Positions 1 to 6,390 of a stretch of 6,632 bases of DNA are shown here, piece by piece. The notes under the pieces are model-generated. The model saw only the letters and a list, made by a program, of their open reading frames with translations. It searched no databases and was not told the DNA's origin. The number at the start of each line of letters is the position of its first letter. Positions within the stretch are counted from its first letter, which is position 1. The stretch spans positions 1 to 6,632 of the forward strand of contig CAMLNJ010000171.1 of the NCBI GenBank assembly GCA_946481225.1, written 5' to 3'. The position numbers and the translations under genes were made by a program. The stretch is from an uncultured Verrucomicrobiota bacterium. GTDB lineage: Bacteria; Verrucomicrobiota; Verrucomicrobiae; Opitutales; Opitutaceae.

Positions 1-363
1 TACGAGGGCGCGAGCGGCGCCGCGAAGATCAAGCGCATCCTCGACACCTACCGTTCCGCGCCGCCGAAGGCGTTCGGCGACGTGGGCGTGACGAAGTTCG
101 AGGATTTCGGCCGCCAGGACATCCGGGACAGCGACGGCGAGCTCGTGCCGAAGCAGGACCTCTATCTCGTGACGCTCGCCAACGGCTACACCTTCGCCGC
201 GCGCGGATCGGGCACGGAGCCGAAGATGAAATTCTACGTTTTCGCCAAGGCCCCGGTGAAGAACGCCGCGGATCTCCCCGCCGTGAAGGCGGCGGTGAAG
301 ACCGAGCTCGATCGGGTGAAGGCGTTGATCGAGGCCGACGCGCAAAAACGCGCCGAAGGCTGA
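1..363 (+). CDS. Phosphoglucomutase/phosphomannomutase, C-terminal fragment
   Basis: The reading frame is open from base 1, so the gene starts upstream and only the last 120 codons are present, ending at TGA 361-363. The fragment carries the domain-IV phosphate-binding loop of the alpha-D-phosphohexomutase family, RGSGTEPKMKFYV, starting at fragment residue 68. It is preceded by YEGASGAAKIKRILDTYR, which resembles the region just before the last domain in PgcA-type phosphoglucomutases. These cytoplasmic enzymes interconvert hexose 1- and 6-phosphates through a phosphoserine, feeding glycogen, cell-wall and nucleotide-sugar synthesis. The phosphoserine and metal-binding loops lie outside the window, so substrate preference (glucose, mannose or glucosamine) cannot be judged. 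The gene converges on nadB, with 37 bp between the stop codons. The internal GTG at 82 is not a real start, because the homology continues upstream of it. Confidence 0.9.
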   Translation, partial: YEGASGAAKIKRILDTYRSAPPKAFGDVGVTKFEDFGRQDIRDSDGELVPKQDLYLVTLANGYTFAARGSGTEPKMKFYVFAKAPVKNAADLPAVKAAVKTELDRVKALIEADAQKRAEG

Positions 364-368
364 TCGTC

Positions 369-402
369 AGCCGGCGGCGCCGCCGGATGGCGCCGCCCGG
401 CT
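369..402. terminator. GC-rich hairpin between convergent genes, possible terminator
   Basis: An inverted repeat has arms at 369-381 and 389-402: AGCCGGCGGCGCC against GGCGCCGCCCGGCT, with one bulged base and a 7-nt loop. It fills the gap between the stop of the phosphohexomutase gene and the nadB stop, which it overlaps by two bases. Such a stem could end transcription from both sides. However, only a short ATTT follows on the plus strand and no U-run follows on the minus strand, so it is not a canonical intrinsic terminator. Confidence 0.4.
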
Positions 403-2098
403 ATTTCCGCCGCACGCGCGAATCCGCCGGCTTGCGCAGCTTATTCGGGTAGTCGGCGATCGCGTGCAGGCCGCGGCTCTCCTTGCGCTGGAGCGCGCAG
501 GCGACGATCAGCTCGGCGACCTGGATCAGGTTGCGCAGCTCGAGCAGGCGCGGCTCGACGGAGAAGTTCCAGTAGTAGTCGTGGGTTTCGCGGGCGAGCG
601 TGGCGATGCGCGTGCGGGCGCGCTCGAGGCGCTTCGTCGTGCGCATGATGCTCACGTAGTCCCACATCGTGCGGCGCAGCTCGTCCCAGTTGTGCGTGAT
701 GACGACTCGCTCGTCCTCGTCGCCGCCGCCCAGATCGCGCCAGGGCGGGATCGCCGGCAGAGGCGCATCCAGCTTTTCGATACGCTTCAGGTAGGCCTCG
801 ACCGAGGCCGCGCCGCGGTGGGCCATGACGACGGCCTCCAGCAGCGAATTCGACGCGAGGCGGTTCGCGCCGTGCAGGCCGGTGCAGGCGACCTCGCCGC
901 AGGCGTAGAGGCCGGGCAGCGTCGTCTCGGCCGAGAGGGTGGTGGCGACGCCGCCGCAGGTGTAGTGCGCGGCGGGCACGACCGGGATCATCTGCCTGGC
1001 GATGTCGATGCCCTCCTCGGCGCAGGCCTTGTAGATGAGCGGGAAGCGGGAGCGCAGGAAGGCGGTGTTGCGGTGCGTGATGTCGAGCCAGACGTGCGGC
1101 GCGCCGGTGCGCTTCATCTCGGCGTCGATCGCGCGGGCCACGATGTCGCGCGGCGCGAGGTCGGCGAGCTTGTGGTAGCGCGTCATGAAGGCCTCGCCCT
1201 CGACGTTGCGCAGGATGGCGCCCTCGCCGCGCACCGCTTCGCTGATGAGGAAGCGTTTGCCCGACACCGAGTAGAGGGCGGTGGGATGAAACTGGATGAA
1301 CTCCATGTTCCGCACCTCGACGCCGGCGCGGTAGGCCATGGCGATGCCGTCGCCGGTGGCGATGTCGGGGTTGGTCGTGTAGAGGTAGACCTGGCCCGCT
1401 CCGCCGCTGCTCAGCATGACGACGGGAGCGTGAAACTCCACGACGCGGCCGTCATGCACGTCGAGCGCGTAGACGCCGGCAACGCGGTCGGGGGCGATGG
1501 CCCGCGAGGCGGCGGCTTTTTTGCCGCGGCGGGTCTTGGCGATCTTGCCGGTGGTGACGAAGTCGATGGCGAAGAAATGCTCGAAGAGGGCGATGCGCGG
1601 CTCGCGCGCGATGGCGCGGGTGAGCGACTCTTCGATCGCCTTCCCGGTCATGTCCTTCACGTGGAGGATGCGACGCTCGCTGTGGCCTCCTTCGCGGCCG
1701 AGGTCGTAGCCGCCCTCGTCGTCGCGCGAAAACTTGAGCCCGAGATCGATCAGCTCCTGCACGCGCGCGGGGCCGTCGCTGACGATTTGTTTCACGACCT
1801 TGCGGTCGCAGAGCCCGTCGCCGGCGACGAGGGTATCGGCGACATGTTTGGCGAAATCGTCGGTCTGGGCGGTGACGACCGCGATGCCGCCCTGCGCGTA
1901 GTTCGTGTTGGAGTCGGCTTTGTTTTTCTTCGTGAGGATCGCGACGGAGCGGCCCTGGCGGGCGACCTTGAGCGCGAAGCTGAGTCCGGCGATGCCGGAG
2001 CCGATCACGAGAACGTCGTAGCGGCGCGCGGCGGGGAGGACGGCGACGGTCGATTCGGGGGCGCCGGAAGGCGCGGCGGGGGCGGGGACTGCGCTCAC
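401..2098 (-). CDS. nadB: L-aspartate oxidase (NadB)
   Basis: A 565-aa cytoplasmic FAD enzyme that oxidises L-aspartate to iminoaspartate, the first step of de novo NAD synthesis (NadA then makes quinolinate). Residues 33-38 (GSGIAG) form the FAD dinucleotide-binding turn, followed by NTNYAQGGIA at 64-73. Succinate-dehydrogenase/NadB family signatures follow: TTNPDIATGDG (241-251), FHPT (270-273), SEAVRGEG (286-293), APRDIVARA (315-323), VPAAHYTCGG (374-383) and GANRLASNSLLE (410-421). By alignment from memory, His271, Arg317, His378 and Arg413 correspond to E. coli catalytic/substrate residues 244, 290, 351 and 386, a constant offset of 27. The C-terminal helical domain is complete. The start is the GTG at 2098, which overlaps the panC stop as GTGA; it is the only ATG/GTG before the FAD strand and implies translational coupling. 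A Lys/Arg/Ala-rich loop lies at about 184-204. The frame stays open further upstream into panC, but that stretch is out-of-frame panC sequence. Confidence 0.95.
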   Translation of the reverse strand: MSAVPAPAAPSGAPESTVAVLPAARRYDVLVIGSGIAGLSFALKVARQGRSVAILTKKNKADSNTNYAQGGIAVVTAQTDDFAKHVADTLVAGDGLCDRKVVKQIVSDGPARVQELIDLGLKFSRDDEGGYDLGREGGHSERRILHVKDMTGKAIEESLTRAIAREPRIALFEHFFAIDFVTTGKIAKTRRGKKAAASRAIAPDRVAGVYALDVHDGRVVEFHAPVVMLSSGGAGQVYLYTTNPDIATGDGIAMAYRAGVEVRNMEFIQFHPTALYSVSGKRFLISEAVRGEGAILRNVEGEAFMTRYHKLADLAPRDIVARAIDAEMKRTGAPHVWLDITHRNTAFLRSRFPLIYKACAEEGIDIARQMIPVVPAAHYTCGGVATTLSAETTLPGLYACGEVACTGLHGANRLASNSLLEAVVMAHRGAASVEAYLKRIEKLDAPLPAIPPWRDLGGGDEDERVVITHNWDELRRTMWDYVSIMRTTKRLERARTRIATLARETHDYYWNFSVEPRLLELRNLIQVAELIVACALQRKESRGLHAIADYPNKLRKPADSRVRRK

Positions 2099-2937
2099 AG
2101 GACGATGTTGTCGATCAGGCGGACTTCGTCGACCCAGGTGGCGATGGCGATGAGGGAGCGGCCGGTCTCGACTTCCTTCATCGGCTCCATGGTGAAGCGG
2201 TCGACGAGGGAAACGTAGATCACGCGGATGCGGCGCTGCTGGCTGAGGATGTGCGTGGCCTCGGCGATGAGGCGGTCGGAGCGGCGTTCGCCGGCGGCGA
2301 CCATCTCGCGTGCCTTGAAGAGGGCGCGGCTGATCGCGAGCGCCTCCGTGCGCTGCGTGTTGCTGAGGTAGCGGTTGCGCGAGCTCATCGCGAGGCCGTC
2401 CGGCTCGCGCTGCGTGGGCGCGACGACCACATCGACGGTGAAGTTGAGGTCCGTGACCATCTTCTGGATCACGGCGACCTGCTGGGCGTCTTTTTGGCCG
2501 AAGACGGCGAGGTCGGGTCGGCAGATGTTGAACAACTTCGCGACGACCGTGGTCACACCGCGGAAGTGGGTGGGGCGGGAGACGCCCTCGAGTGGCTTGG
2601 CCACGCGCTCCTCGGTGATGAAGGTCGAGTAGTTCTTGGGATACACGTCCTCGTGAGGCGGGGCGAAAACGTAGTCGGCGCCGGCGGATTCGCATTTGGC
2701 GACATCGGCCTCCAGCTCGCGGGGGTATTTGTTAAAATCCTCGCTCGGGGCGAATTGGGTGGGGTTTACAAAAACGGAGACGACGACTTTGTCCGCGCGT
2801 TCGGCCGCGATGCGCACGAGGCTGAGGTGGCCTTCGTGGAGCGCGCCCATGGTGGGCACGAGCCCGATGATCTGGCCCTTGGAGCGAAGCTCGTGGGCGA
2901 GAGTCTGCATCTCGGTGACGGAGGTGATGATTTGCAT
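2095..2937 (-). CDS. panC: Pantothenate synthetase (pantoate--beta-alanine ligase, PanC)
   Basis: A 280-aa protein of normal family length. PanC condenses pantoate and beta-alanine with ATP, through a pantoyl-adenylate, to give pantothenate for coenzyme A. Visible signatures are the nucleotidyltransferase HIGH-type motif [10 protein letters not shown] (28-37), VFVNPTQF (55-62), EDFNKYPR (66-73), [11 protein letters not shown] (122-132), FGQKDAQQ (146-153) and the KMSKS-equivalent AMSSRN (183-188). The ATG at 2937 gives the expected N-terminus; no purine-rich Shine-Dalgarno precedes it (the leader reads CGTCCCTCCGC before ATG). It is the first gene of a two-gene unit with nadB, overlapping it by four bases. 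Its substrate beta-alanine normally comes from aspartate by PanD, so both genes of the unit draw on aspartate. It is divergent from dapL, with a 100-bp spacer. Confidence 0.97.
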   Translation of the reverse strand: MQIITSVTEMQTLAHELRSKGQIIGLVPTMGALHEGHLSLVRIAAERADKVVVSVFVNPTQFAPSEDFNKYPRELEADVAKCESAGADYVFAPPHEDVYPKNYSTFITEERVAKPLEGVSRPTHFRGVTTVVAKLFNICRPDLAVFGQKDAQQVAVIQKMVTDLNFTVDVVVAPTQREPDGLAMSSRNRYLSNTQRTEALAISRALFKAREMVAAGERRSDRLIAEATHILSQQRRIRVIYVSLVDRFTMEPMKEVETGRSLIAIATWVDEVRLIDNIVL

Positions 2938-2970
2938 GCGGAGGGACGGGGTCGCGCGGGGAGACGCCGG

Positions 2971-3006
2971 GCTTGAACAAAGGCGGCGCGGGCCTCTTGT
3001 TCAAGC
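2971..3006. promoter_or_regulatory. Perfect-arm inverted repeat in the panC/dapL divergent spacer
   Basis: GCTTGAACAA (2971-2980) is perfectly repeated in inverted orientation as TTGTTCAAGC (2997-3006). Inside these arms, AGGC (2981-2984) can pair with GCCT (2992-2995), leaving a single C (2996) bulged and a 7-nt loop. The element lies 34 bp from the panC start and 32 bp from the dapL start. It could be a double-stranded operator for a dimeric regulator acting on both genes, or a 5'-leader hairpin in either transcript. It is not a terminator between genes, since both genes point away from it. No convincing sigma70 -35/-10 pair is seen nearby. Confidence 0.55.
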
Positions 3007-3037
3007 GTTTCACCCAACGCTTACCGCCTCCCACGCC

Positions 3038-4264
3038 ATGATTCGCATCAACGAGAATTACCTGAAGCTCAAGGCCAGCTACCTCTTTTCCGACATCGCC
3101 AAGCGCGTCGGCGCCTACACCGCCGCCAATCCCGACAAGCCCGTCATCCGCCTCGGCATCGGCGACGTCACCGAGCCCCTGCCTCAGGTCTGCATCGACG
3201 CGCTGAAGAGCGGCGCCGAGGAGCTCGCGAACCGCGCGACCTTCAAGGGCTACGGCCCCGAGCAGGGCTACGCCTTCCTCCGCGAGGCCATCGCGGCCAA
3301 CGACTACGCCGCCCGCGGCTGCCCCATCGCCGCCGACGAGATCTTCGTCTCCGACGGTTCCAAGTGCGACTGCGGCAACATCCAGGAGATCTTCGCCACC
3401 GAGGGCCTCCAGCTCGCCATCCCGGACCCCGTGTATCCGGTCTATGTCGACACTAACGTGATGGCCGGCCGCACCGGGGAAAACCTCGATGGACGTTACC
3501 AGGGCATCACCTACCTCGAATGCACGCCGGCCAACGGCTACGTGCCCGCCATCCCGTCCTCCGCGAGCGATCTGATCTACCTCTGCTTCCCCAACAACCC
3601 CACCGGCGCCGTCGCCACCAAGGAGCAGCTCGCCGCCTGGGTCGCCTACGCGAAGCAGCATAAGGCCATCATCCTTTTCGACAGCGCCTACGAGGCCTAT
3701 ATCCGCGATCCGAAGATCCCGCACTCCATCTACGAGATCCCCGGCGCCGACGAGGTCGCGATCGAGTTCCGCAGCTTCTCCAAGACCGCCGGCTTCACCG
3801 GCACGCGCTGCGCCTACACCGTAGTGCCCAAGAAATTACAGGCTTTCGACAAGGCCGGCAACGCCCACGGCGTGCACGCGCTTTGGAACCGCCGCCACAC
3901 GACCAAGTTCAACGGCGTGTCCTACCCCGTGCAGAAGGCCGCCGCATCCATCTACACCGAGGCCGGCAAGGCGCAGGTGAAGGCGATGACCGACTTCTAC
4001 CTCGGCAACGCCGCCCTCATCCGCGACGCCGTCACGAAGCTCGGCTTCAAGTGCGTCGGCGGGGACAACGCGCCCTACATCTGGATCAACACCGGCACCG
4101 ATTCGTGGGCTTTCTTCGACAAGCTCCTCAACGAGGCCCAGGTCGTTTGCACGCCCGGCGCCGGCTTCGGCAAGTGCGGCGAGGGTCACGTGCGCATCAG
4201 CGCCTTCAACTCGCGCGAGAACGTCGAGAAGGCGCTCGCCCGCATCGCCGCCGCGCTGAAGTAG
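3038..4264 (+). CDS. dapL: LL-diaminopimelate aminotransferase (DapL)
   Basis: A 408-aa fold-type I PLP aminotransferase that converts tetrahydrodipicolinate plus glutamate directly to LL-2,6-diaminopimelate. It bypasses the succinyl/acetyl steps (DapD, DapC, DapE) in lysine and peptidoglycan synthesis. The sequence matches the DapL family closely along its whole length: [13 protein letters not shown] near the N-terminus, [50 protein letters not shown] (184-191), the PLP-lysine segment [12 protein letters not shown] (246-257; Lys249 forms the Schiff base), [15 protein letters not shown] and [12 protein letters not shown] near the end. The ATG at 3038 gives the family's usual N-terminus; an in-frame upstream extension into panC antisense sequence is not credible. 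No Shine-Dalgarno precedes it. The DapL route is known from plants, Chlamydiae and Verrucomicrobia, among others. A strong terminator follows, so the gene appears monocistronic. Confidence 0.97.
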   Translation: MIRINENYLKLKASYLFSDIAKRVGAYTAANPDKPVIRLGIGDVTEPLPQVCIDALKSGAEELANRATFKGYGPEQGYAFLREAIAANDYAARGCPIAADEIFVSDGSKCDCGNIQEIFATEGLQLAIPDPVYPVYVDTNVMAGRTGENLDGRYQGITYLECTPANGYVPAIPSSASDLIYLCFPNNPTGAVATKEQLAAWVAYAKQHKAIILFDSAYEAYIRDPKIPHSIYEIPGADEVAIEFRSFSKTAGFTGTRCAYTVVPKKLQAFDKAGNAHGVHALWNRRHTTKFNGVSYPVQKAAASIYTEAGKAQVKAMTDFYLGNAALIRDAVTKLGFKCVGGDNAPYIWINTGTDSWAFFDKLLNEAQVVCTPGAGFGKCGEGHVRISAFNSRENVEKALARIAAALK

Positions 4265-4290
4265 GCGGCCGCGCCTTGGGCGTCGTCGCG

Positions 4291-4328
4291 AAAGAAAAGG
4301 GCCGCCCGAACGGGCGGCCCTTTTCTTT
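4291..4328. terminator. Bidirectional intrinsic terminator after dapL
   Basis: An 18-bp perfect inverted repeat runs from AAAGAAAAGGGCCGCCCG (4291-4308) to CGGGCGGCCCTTTTCTTT (4311-4328). The central bases GAAC would form the loop. The GC core is flanked by A-rich and T-rich tracts, so it works as a rho-independent terminator for dapL on the plus strand. Read on the minus strand it is also a terminator, for the opposing gene that ends at 4505. It starts 26 bp after the dapL stop codon. Confidence 0.92.
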
Positions 4329-4358
4329 TGTGGAGCATCCGGATCTCAGGCTGGCAGC

Positions 4359-4460
4359 GTGAGCGAGAAAGGGCGCTCGGCCAAGGCGACCAAGGCGGAG
4401 GCGGACCGGAGGTCCGTGCCGCCGAGGGCAACGCCGGCCCAGCGCTCTTTCTCGTTTCAC
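4359..4460. repeat. Long imperfect hairpin / MITE-like palindromic intergenic element
   Basis: About 100 bp can fold almost end to end into one interrupted stem. GTGAGCGAGAAAGGGCGCT (4359-4377) pairs imperfectly with 4441-4460, GGCC 4379-4382 with 4436-4439, GGCG 4385-4388 with CGCC 4432-4435, GGCGG 4394-4398 with CCGCC 4419-4423, and CGGACC 4402-4407 with GGTCCG 4411-4416 around a GGA loop. No convincing reading frame occupies it. It lies between the dapL terminator and the 3' end of the 201-aa gene. It could be a copy of a dispersed palindromic repeat, a small non-autonomous mobile element, or a structured RNA. No flanking target-site duplication was obvious. Confidence 0.55.
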
Positions 4461-4504
4461 TCGTAGAGCGCCAGCGATGCTCCGGTTTATTTACAAGACA
4501 CAGC

Positions 4505-5110
4505 CTAGGAATCCGAACGCAGCTCGGGGAATTCGGTCGGATCCAGCGTGAAGACCCGGCCGTCGCGGATCGCGGTTTTCGCGCCCTCTTCAGCCCGGCG
4601 GATAGCCAGCAAGCCCAGCGTGTGCAGAAGCAGATCGAAGCTGAAACGCTCCTTCGCCGCCAGCGACTCCTGGGCATGCGTCGTGTAGAGATGCACCCAC
4701 GGCGTCGCGAGGTTCATGAACCCCGCGGACCCGCACACGATGGTTTCCGGCGCGGCCGCGGTGTAGCGCAGATAACGGTTGAGCAGCCAGCGCCAGGCGA
4801 CCGGGGCGGTGGCCAGAGTGGCGCATGCGATGCCGTTGCAAAGGCGGGTGCCGGGGCGGATCTGTCCGTCGCCGAGCGGGGCGGAGGCGTCGATCGCGAA
4901 GTAGGCGTTGCCTTCGTTCGCGGTGCGAAAATCCGCCTGCACGCGGAAATAGGAGCCGGTCACGACGACCGTCGACTGGTTGCGCGAGCTCTCCGCGGCG
5001 GCTTGCTCCACCGGGTGTTGGGGCGGCAGCTCGGGCCCGGGCAGAACCACGGCCTCCCAGCCGCGGCGCAACTCTCTGAACGGGACCCCGGGGCGAAACG
5101 AAATACTCAT
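4505..5110 (-). CDS. Conserved-looking hypothetical protein, 201 aa
   Basis: I do not recognise a family. The protein begins MSISFRPGVPF and ends LDPTEFPELRSDS. It has no signal peptide or clear transmembrane helix, so it is probably cytoplasmic. Visible features are a polar, Gln/Ser-rich segment at 30-46, a likely beta-strand stretch STVVVTGSYFRVQADF (46-61), AYFAID (69-74), a CNGIAC cysteine pair (Cys91, Cys96), a third cysteine at 126 in ETIVCGSAGF, a Trp/Tyr-rich patch with WRWLLNRYLRY (106-116), and an amphipathic Leu-rich helix near FDLLLHTLGLLAIRR. The mix of ordered hydrophobic segments and polar turns looks like a real folded protein rather than a GC-driven shadow frame. The start at ATG 5110 is preferred; the same frame continues to 5320, but that extension is basic, Pro/Arg-rich and reads like intergenic DNA. 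No Shine-Dalgarno is visible. The gene stands alone between two converging or divergent neighbours. Confidence 0.7.
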   Translation of the reverse strand: MSISFRPGVPFRELRRGWEAVVLPGPELPPQHPVEQAAAESSRNQSTVVVTGSYFRVQADFRTANEGNAYFAIDASAPLGDGQIRPGTRLCNGIACATLATAPVAWRWLLNRYLRYTAAAPETIVCGSAGFMNLATPWVHLYTTHAQESLAAKERFSFDLLLHTLGLLAIRRAEEGAKTAIRDGRVFTLDPTEFPELRSDS

Positions 5111-5161
5111 GGCAAAAGGGGGCTTGGGGAAACTGCGAGCATGGGGGCGATTTCTAAGGTG

Positions 5162-5179
5162 GGGAGCGAGCCTGCTCCC
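5162..5179. repeat. REP-like short palindrome
   Basis: GGGAGC (5162-5167) and GCTCCC (5174-5179) form a perfect 6-bp stem around a 6-nt loop, in the context GTGGGGAGC...GCTCCCGTTCG. The shape, a GC-rich stem preceded by GTGG, recalls bacterial REP sequences that RAYT transposases mobilise. It lies in the 210-bp gap upstream of the 201-aa gene, so it could instead sit in that gene's leader or be a regulatory hairpin. A single copy in this window cannot establish a repeat family. Confidence 0.35.
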
Positions 5180-5262
5180 GTTCGTAGTTTCCGGAGGTTT
5201 GCGATTACCTACGCGCCTTTCCCCTACCCGAGGCGCCTGTGGACGCTTCTTGAAATTAGCCC

Positions 5263-5291
5263 TTGAACTCCCGCAACCAGCTGCGGATTGT
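5263..5291 (+). promoter_or_regulatory. Possible sigma70 promoter for tRNA-Pro
   Basis: TTGAAC (5263-5268) resembles a -35 box and is followed after 17 bp by GATTGT (5286-5291), a weak -10 match. The -10 lies about 31 bp upstream of the mature tRNA 5' end, a normal distance for a tRNA leader. A second CTTGAA occurs 13 bp upstream (5249-5254). The rest of the 5111-5320 gap holds the REP-like palindrome and no gene that I can support. Confidence 0.3.
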
Positions 5292-5322
5292 GCCCGTCCG
5301 CCACCCGCAAGGGCCGGCAAAT

Positions 5323-5399
5323 CGGGGTGTAGCTTAGCCTGGTAGAGCGCTACGTTCGGGACGTAGAGGCCGAGAGTTCGAATCTCTCCACCCCGACCA
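5323..5399 (+). tRNA. tRNA-Pro (anticodon CGG)
   Basis: A 77-nt cloverleaf. The acceptor stem CGGGGTG pairs with CACCCCG, giving the C1-G72 pair typical of bacterial tRNA-Pro. The D-arm GCTT/GAGC encloses AGCCTGGTA. The anticodon stem CTACG/CGTAG carries the loop TTCGGGA, so the anticodon is CGG, which reads CCG. The variable loop is AGGCC, and the T-arm GAGAG/CTCTC holds TTCGAAT. Discriminator A and a genomically encoded CCA end the gene. CCG is a common proline codon in GC-rich genomes, so a dedicated CGG tRNA fits. The gene converges on the regulator gene, whose stop lies only 23 bp beyond. Confidence 0.97.
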
Positions 5400-5422
5400 T
5401 TTTCCTCCGCAGGAGGGACTGG

Positions 5423-6334
5423 TCATCGTCGCGCCGGCAGCAATGCGCTCGGAGGCACCCCGTGGACCGCGCGGAACGAACGCGAAAAGTGATAGGGATC
5501 CTCCATCCCGACCCGCGCCGCGGCGTCCTGCACCCGGCCTCCGCGCTCCAAAAGGAAAGCCGCCGCCAACGCCATTTTTCTCCGTCTCAGGTATTGGTGC
5601 GGGCTGACGCCGAGGAAGCGCCGGAAAAGGCGGCAGACGCTTGATCCGTCGATCCGGGCCGTCGCCGCGATTTCGCCCAGGCTGCTCCACTCCGCGGCGT
5701 GCTGATCGATCAAGGCCCTGCACCGCTCGAAATTTTCCCGCGCCCCGTCCGCCGCGCCGGCGAGGCGCCCGCGGGTCGCGTGAACCGGCTCCTCGCCGAT
5801 CTTGAGCAACAGCACCTCCGCGAGCCGCGCGCAGATCGCCGGCGCGGCCGGCCCGTGCCGGCGCCCCTCGCGGGTGATGTCCTCCGCCAGTTCGCGCAAT
5901 TCGCCCAGGGCGGCCACGCGACGCGCCCGCCCGTGCAGCAGGCCCGCCTTCGTCAGGGCGCGCGTCGCTCCCGCGCCCGCCAGCGCGAAGAAGAACTTCT
6001 CCAGCGGCTCGTCCGTTTCCGTGTCGATGCGACACGCGGTGCCCTTGCCGCTGGCGAAGCAGGTGCCGGCTTCGAGGCGGTGCTCGCTGCCGTCGAGGGA
6101 AACGCGTCCGCGTCCGCCGACCACCAGCTCGATCACGACGTAGGGGTAGGCGTCGCGCGCCACGCGGTAGTCCGGCCGGCAGCGTTCCCAGCCTCCGAGG
6201 GCGACACCGATCCGCTCCCGCCAGGGGCCGGCCAATTGCAGGAAGAAAGTCCGGCTTTCCGCCACCTGCGTCGCCAGCAGGGACGGTTCCTCGTGCGGGT
6301 CGATATTCTCCATGCCATGGTCGCTAACATCCAT
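5423..6334 (-). CDS. AraC/XylS-family transcriptional regulator
   Basis: A 303-aa cytoplasmic DNA-binding protein. The N-terminal half looks like the cupin-type AraC ligand-binding domain (roughly residues 45-115), with beta-strand-rich YPYVVIELVVGGRGRVSL (63-80) followed by LEAGTCF (87-93). The C-terminal ~100 residues form the double helix-turn-helix. The first HTH is around LGEIAATARIDGSSVCRLFR with FLGVSPHQYLRRRK after it. The second is around VQDAAARVGMEDPYHFSRSF (268-287), followed by the family-typical FRAVHGVPPS. ATG 6334 is chosen because a weak GGA-type ribosome site precedes it; a second in-frame ATG at 6313 (residue 8) has none. The gene is divergent from a putative sugar isomerase, with 86 bp between starts. 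I infer it responds to a sugar and controls that gene and perhaps itself; the ligand is not known from sequence. Confidence 0.93.
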   Translation of the reverse strand: MDVSDHGMENIDPHEEPSLLATQVAESRTFFLQLAGPWRERIGVALGGWERCRPDYRVARDAYPYVVIELVVGGRGRVSLDGSEHRLEAGTCFASGKGTACRIDTETDEPLEKFFFALAGAGATRALTKAGLLHGRARRVAALGELRELAEDITREGRRHGPAAPAICARLAEVLLLKIGEEPVHATRGRLAGAADGARENFERCRALIDQHAAEWSSLGEIAATARIDGSSVCRLFRRFLGVSPHQYLRRRKMALAAAFLLERGGRVQDAAARVGMEDPYHFSRSFRAVHGVPPSALLPARR

Positions 6335-6350
6335 TCACGGGCTCGTCCAT

Positions 6351-6390
6351 AACGGTTAAATTAGCTGGTCGATTATAGACAAATACAACC
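6351..6390. promoter_or_regulatory. AT-rich divergent promoter region with TATAAT box
   Basis: The 86-bp spacer between the AraC-type gene and the isomerase gene contains an AT-rich island unlike the surrounding GC-rich DNA. On the minus strand a perfect TATAAT (6377-6372) lies 37 bp before the regulator's ATG, at a suitable distance for its promoter. No good -35 box stands 16-18 bp further upstream, which would fit a promoter needing an activator. On the plus strand TATAGA (6374-6379) overlaps the same bases and could be the isomerase -10. Overlapping divergent promoters would suit control of both genes by the AraC-type protein. Confidence 0.45.

Noticed and set aside
464..2218. A 584-codon open frame on the plus strand opposite nadB.
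   Set aside because: It lies fully antisense to a gene with clear homology, is rich in Gly/Ala/Asp/Arg with no domain, and is typical of GC-driven open antisense frames.
2099..2695. N-terminal extension of the nadB frame back to 2695.
   Set aside because: It runs out of frame through panC, is Arg/Pro/His-rich, and adds about 200 residues absent from NadB proteins. The GTG at 2098 gives the normal length.
2696..3037. In-frame upstream extension of dapL starting within panC antisense sequence.
   Set aside because: DapL proteins begin near NENYLKLK; the extension has no homology and crosses the panC coding region and the inverted repeat.
2938..3037. Lysine riboswitch upstream of dapL.
   Set aside because: The spacer is only 100 bp and lacks the size and multi-helix layout of the lysine riboswitch; only one hairpin is seen.
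2732..3724. A 330-codon minus-strand open frame opposite dapL.
   Set aside because: It is an antisense shadow of dapL, extended across the intergenic palindrome into out-of-frame panC; low-complexity Gly/Val/Asp composition.
5111..5320. Start at 5320 for the 201-aa gene (271-aa version).
   Set aside because: The extra 70 residues are Pro/Arg-rich, span the REP-like palindrome and probable tRNA promoter, and abut the tRNA gene.
5404..5416. Hairpin CCTCC-GCA...GGAGG as an intrinsic terminator.
   Set aside because: The T-run precedes rather than follows the stem on the plus strand, and the minus-strand stem is followed by A residues.
5334..6035. A 233-codon minus-strand frame ending with GWRDSNSRPLRPERSALPG.
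   Set aside because: That ending is the antisense translation of the tRNA-Pro gene, a recurrent database artefact; the rest is an out-of-frame shadow of the AraC-type gene.
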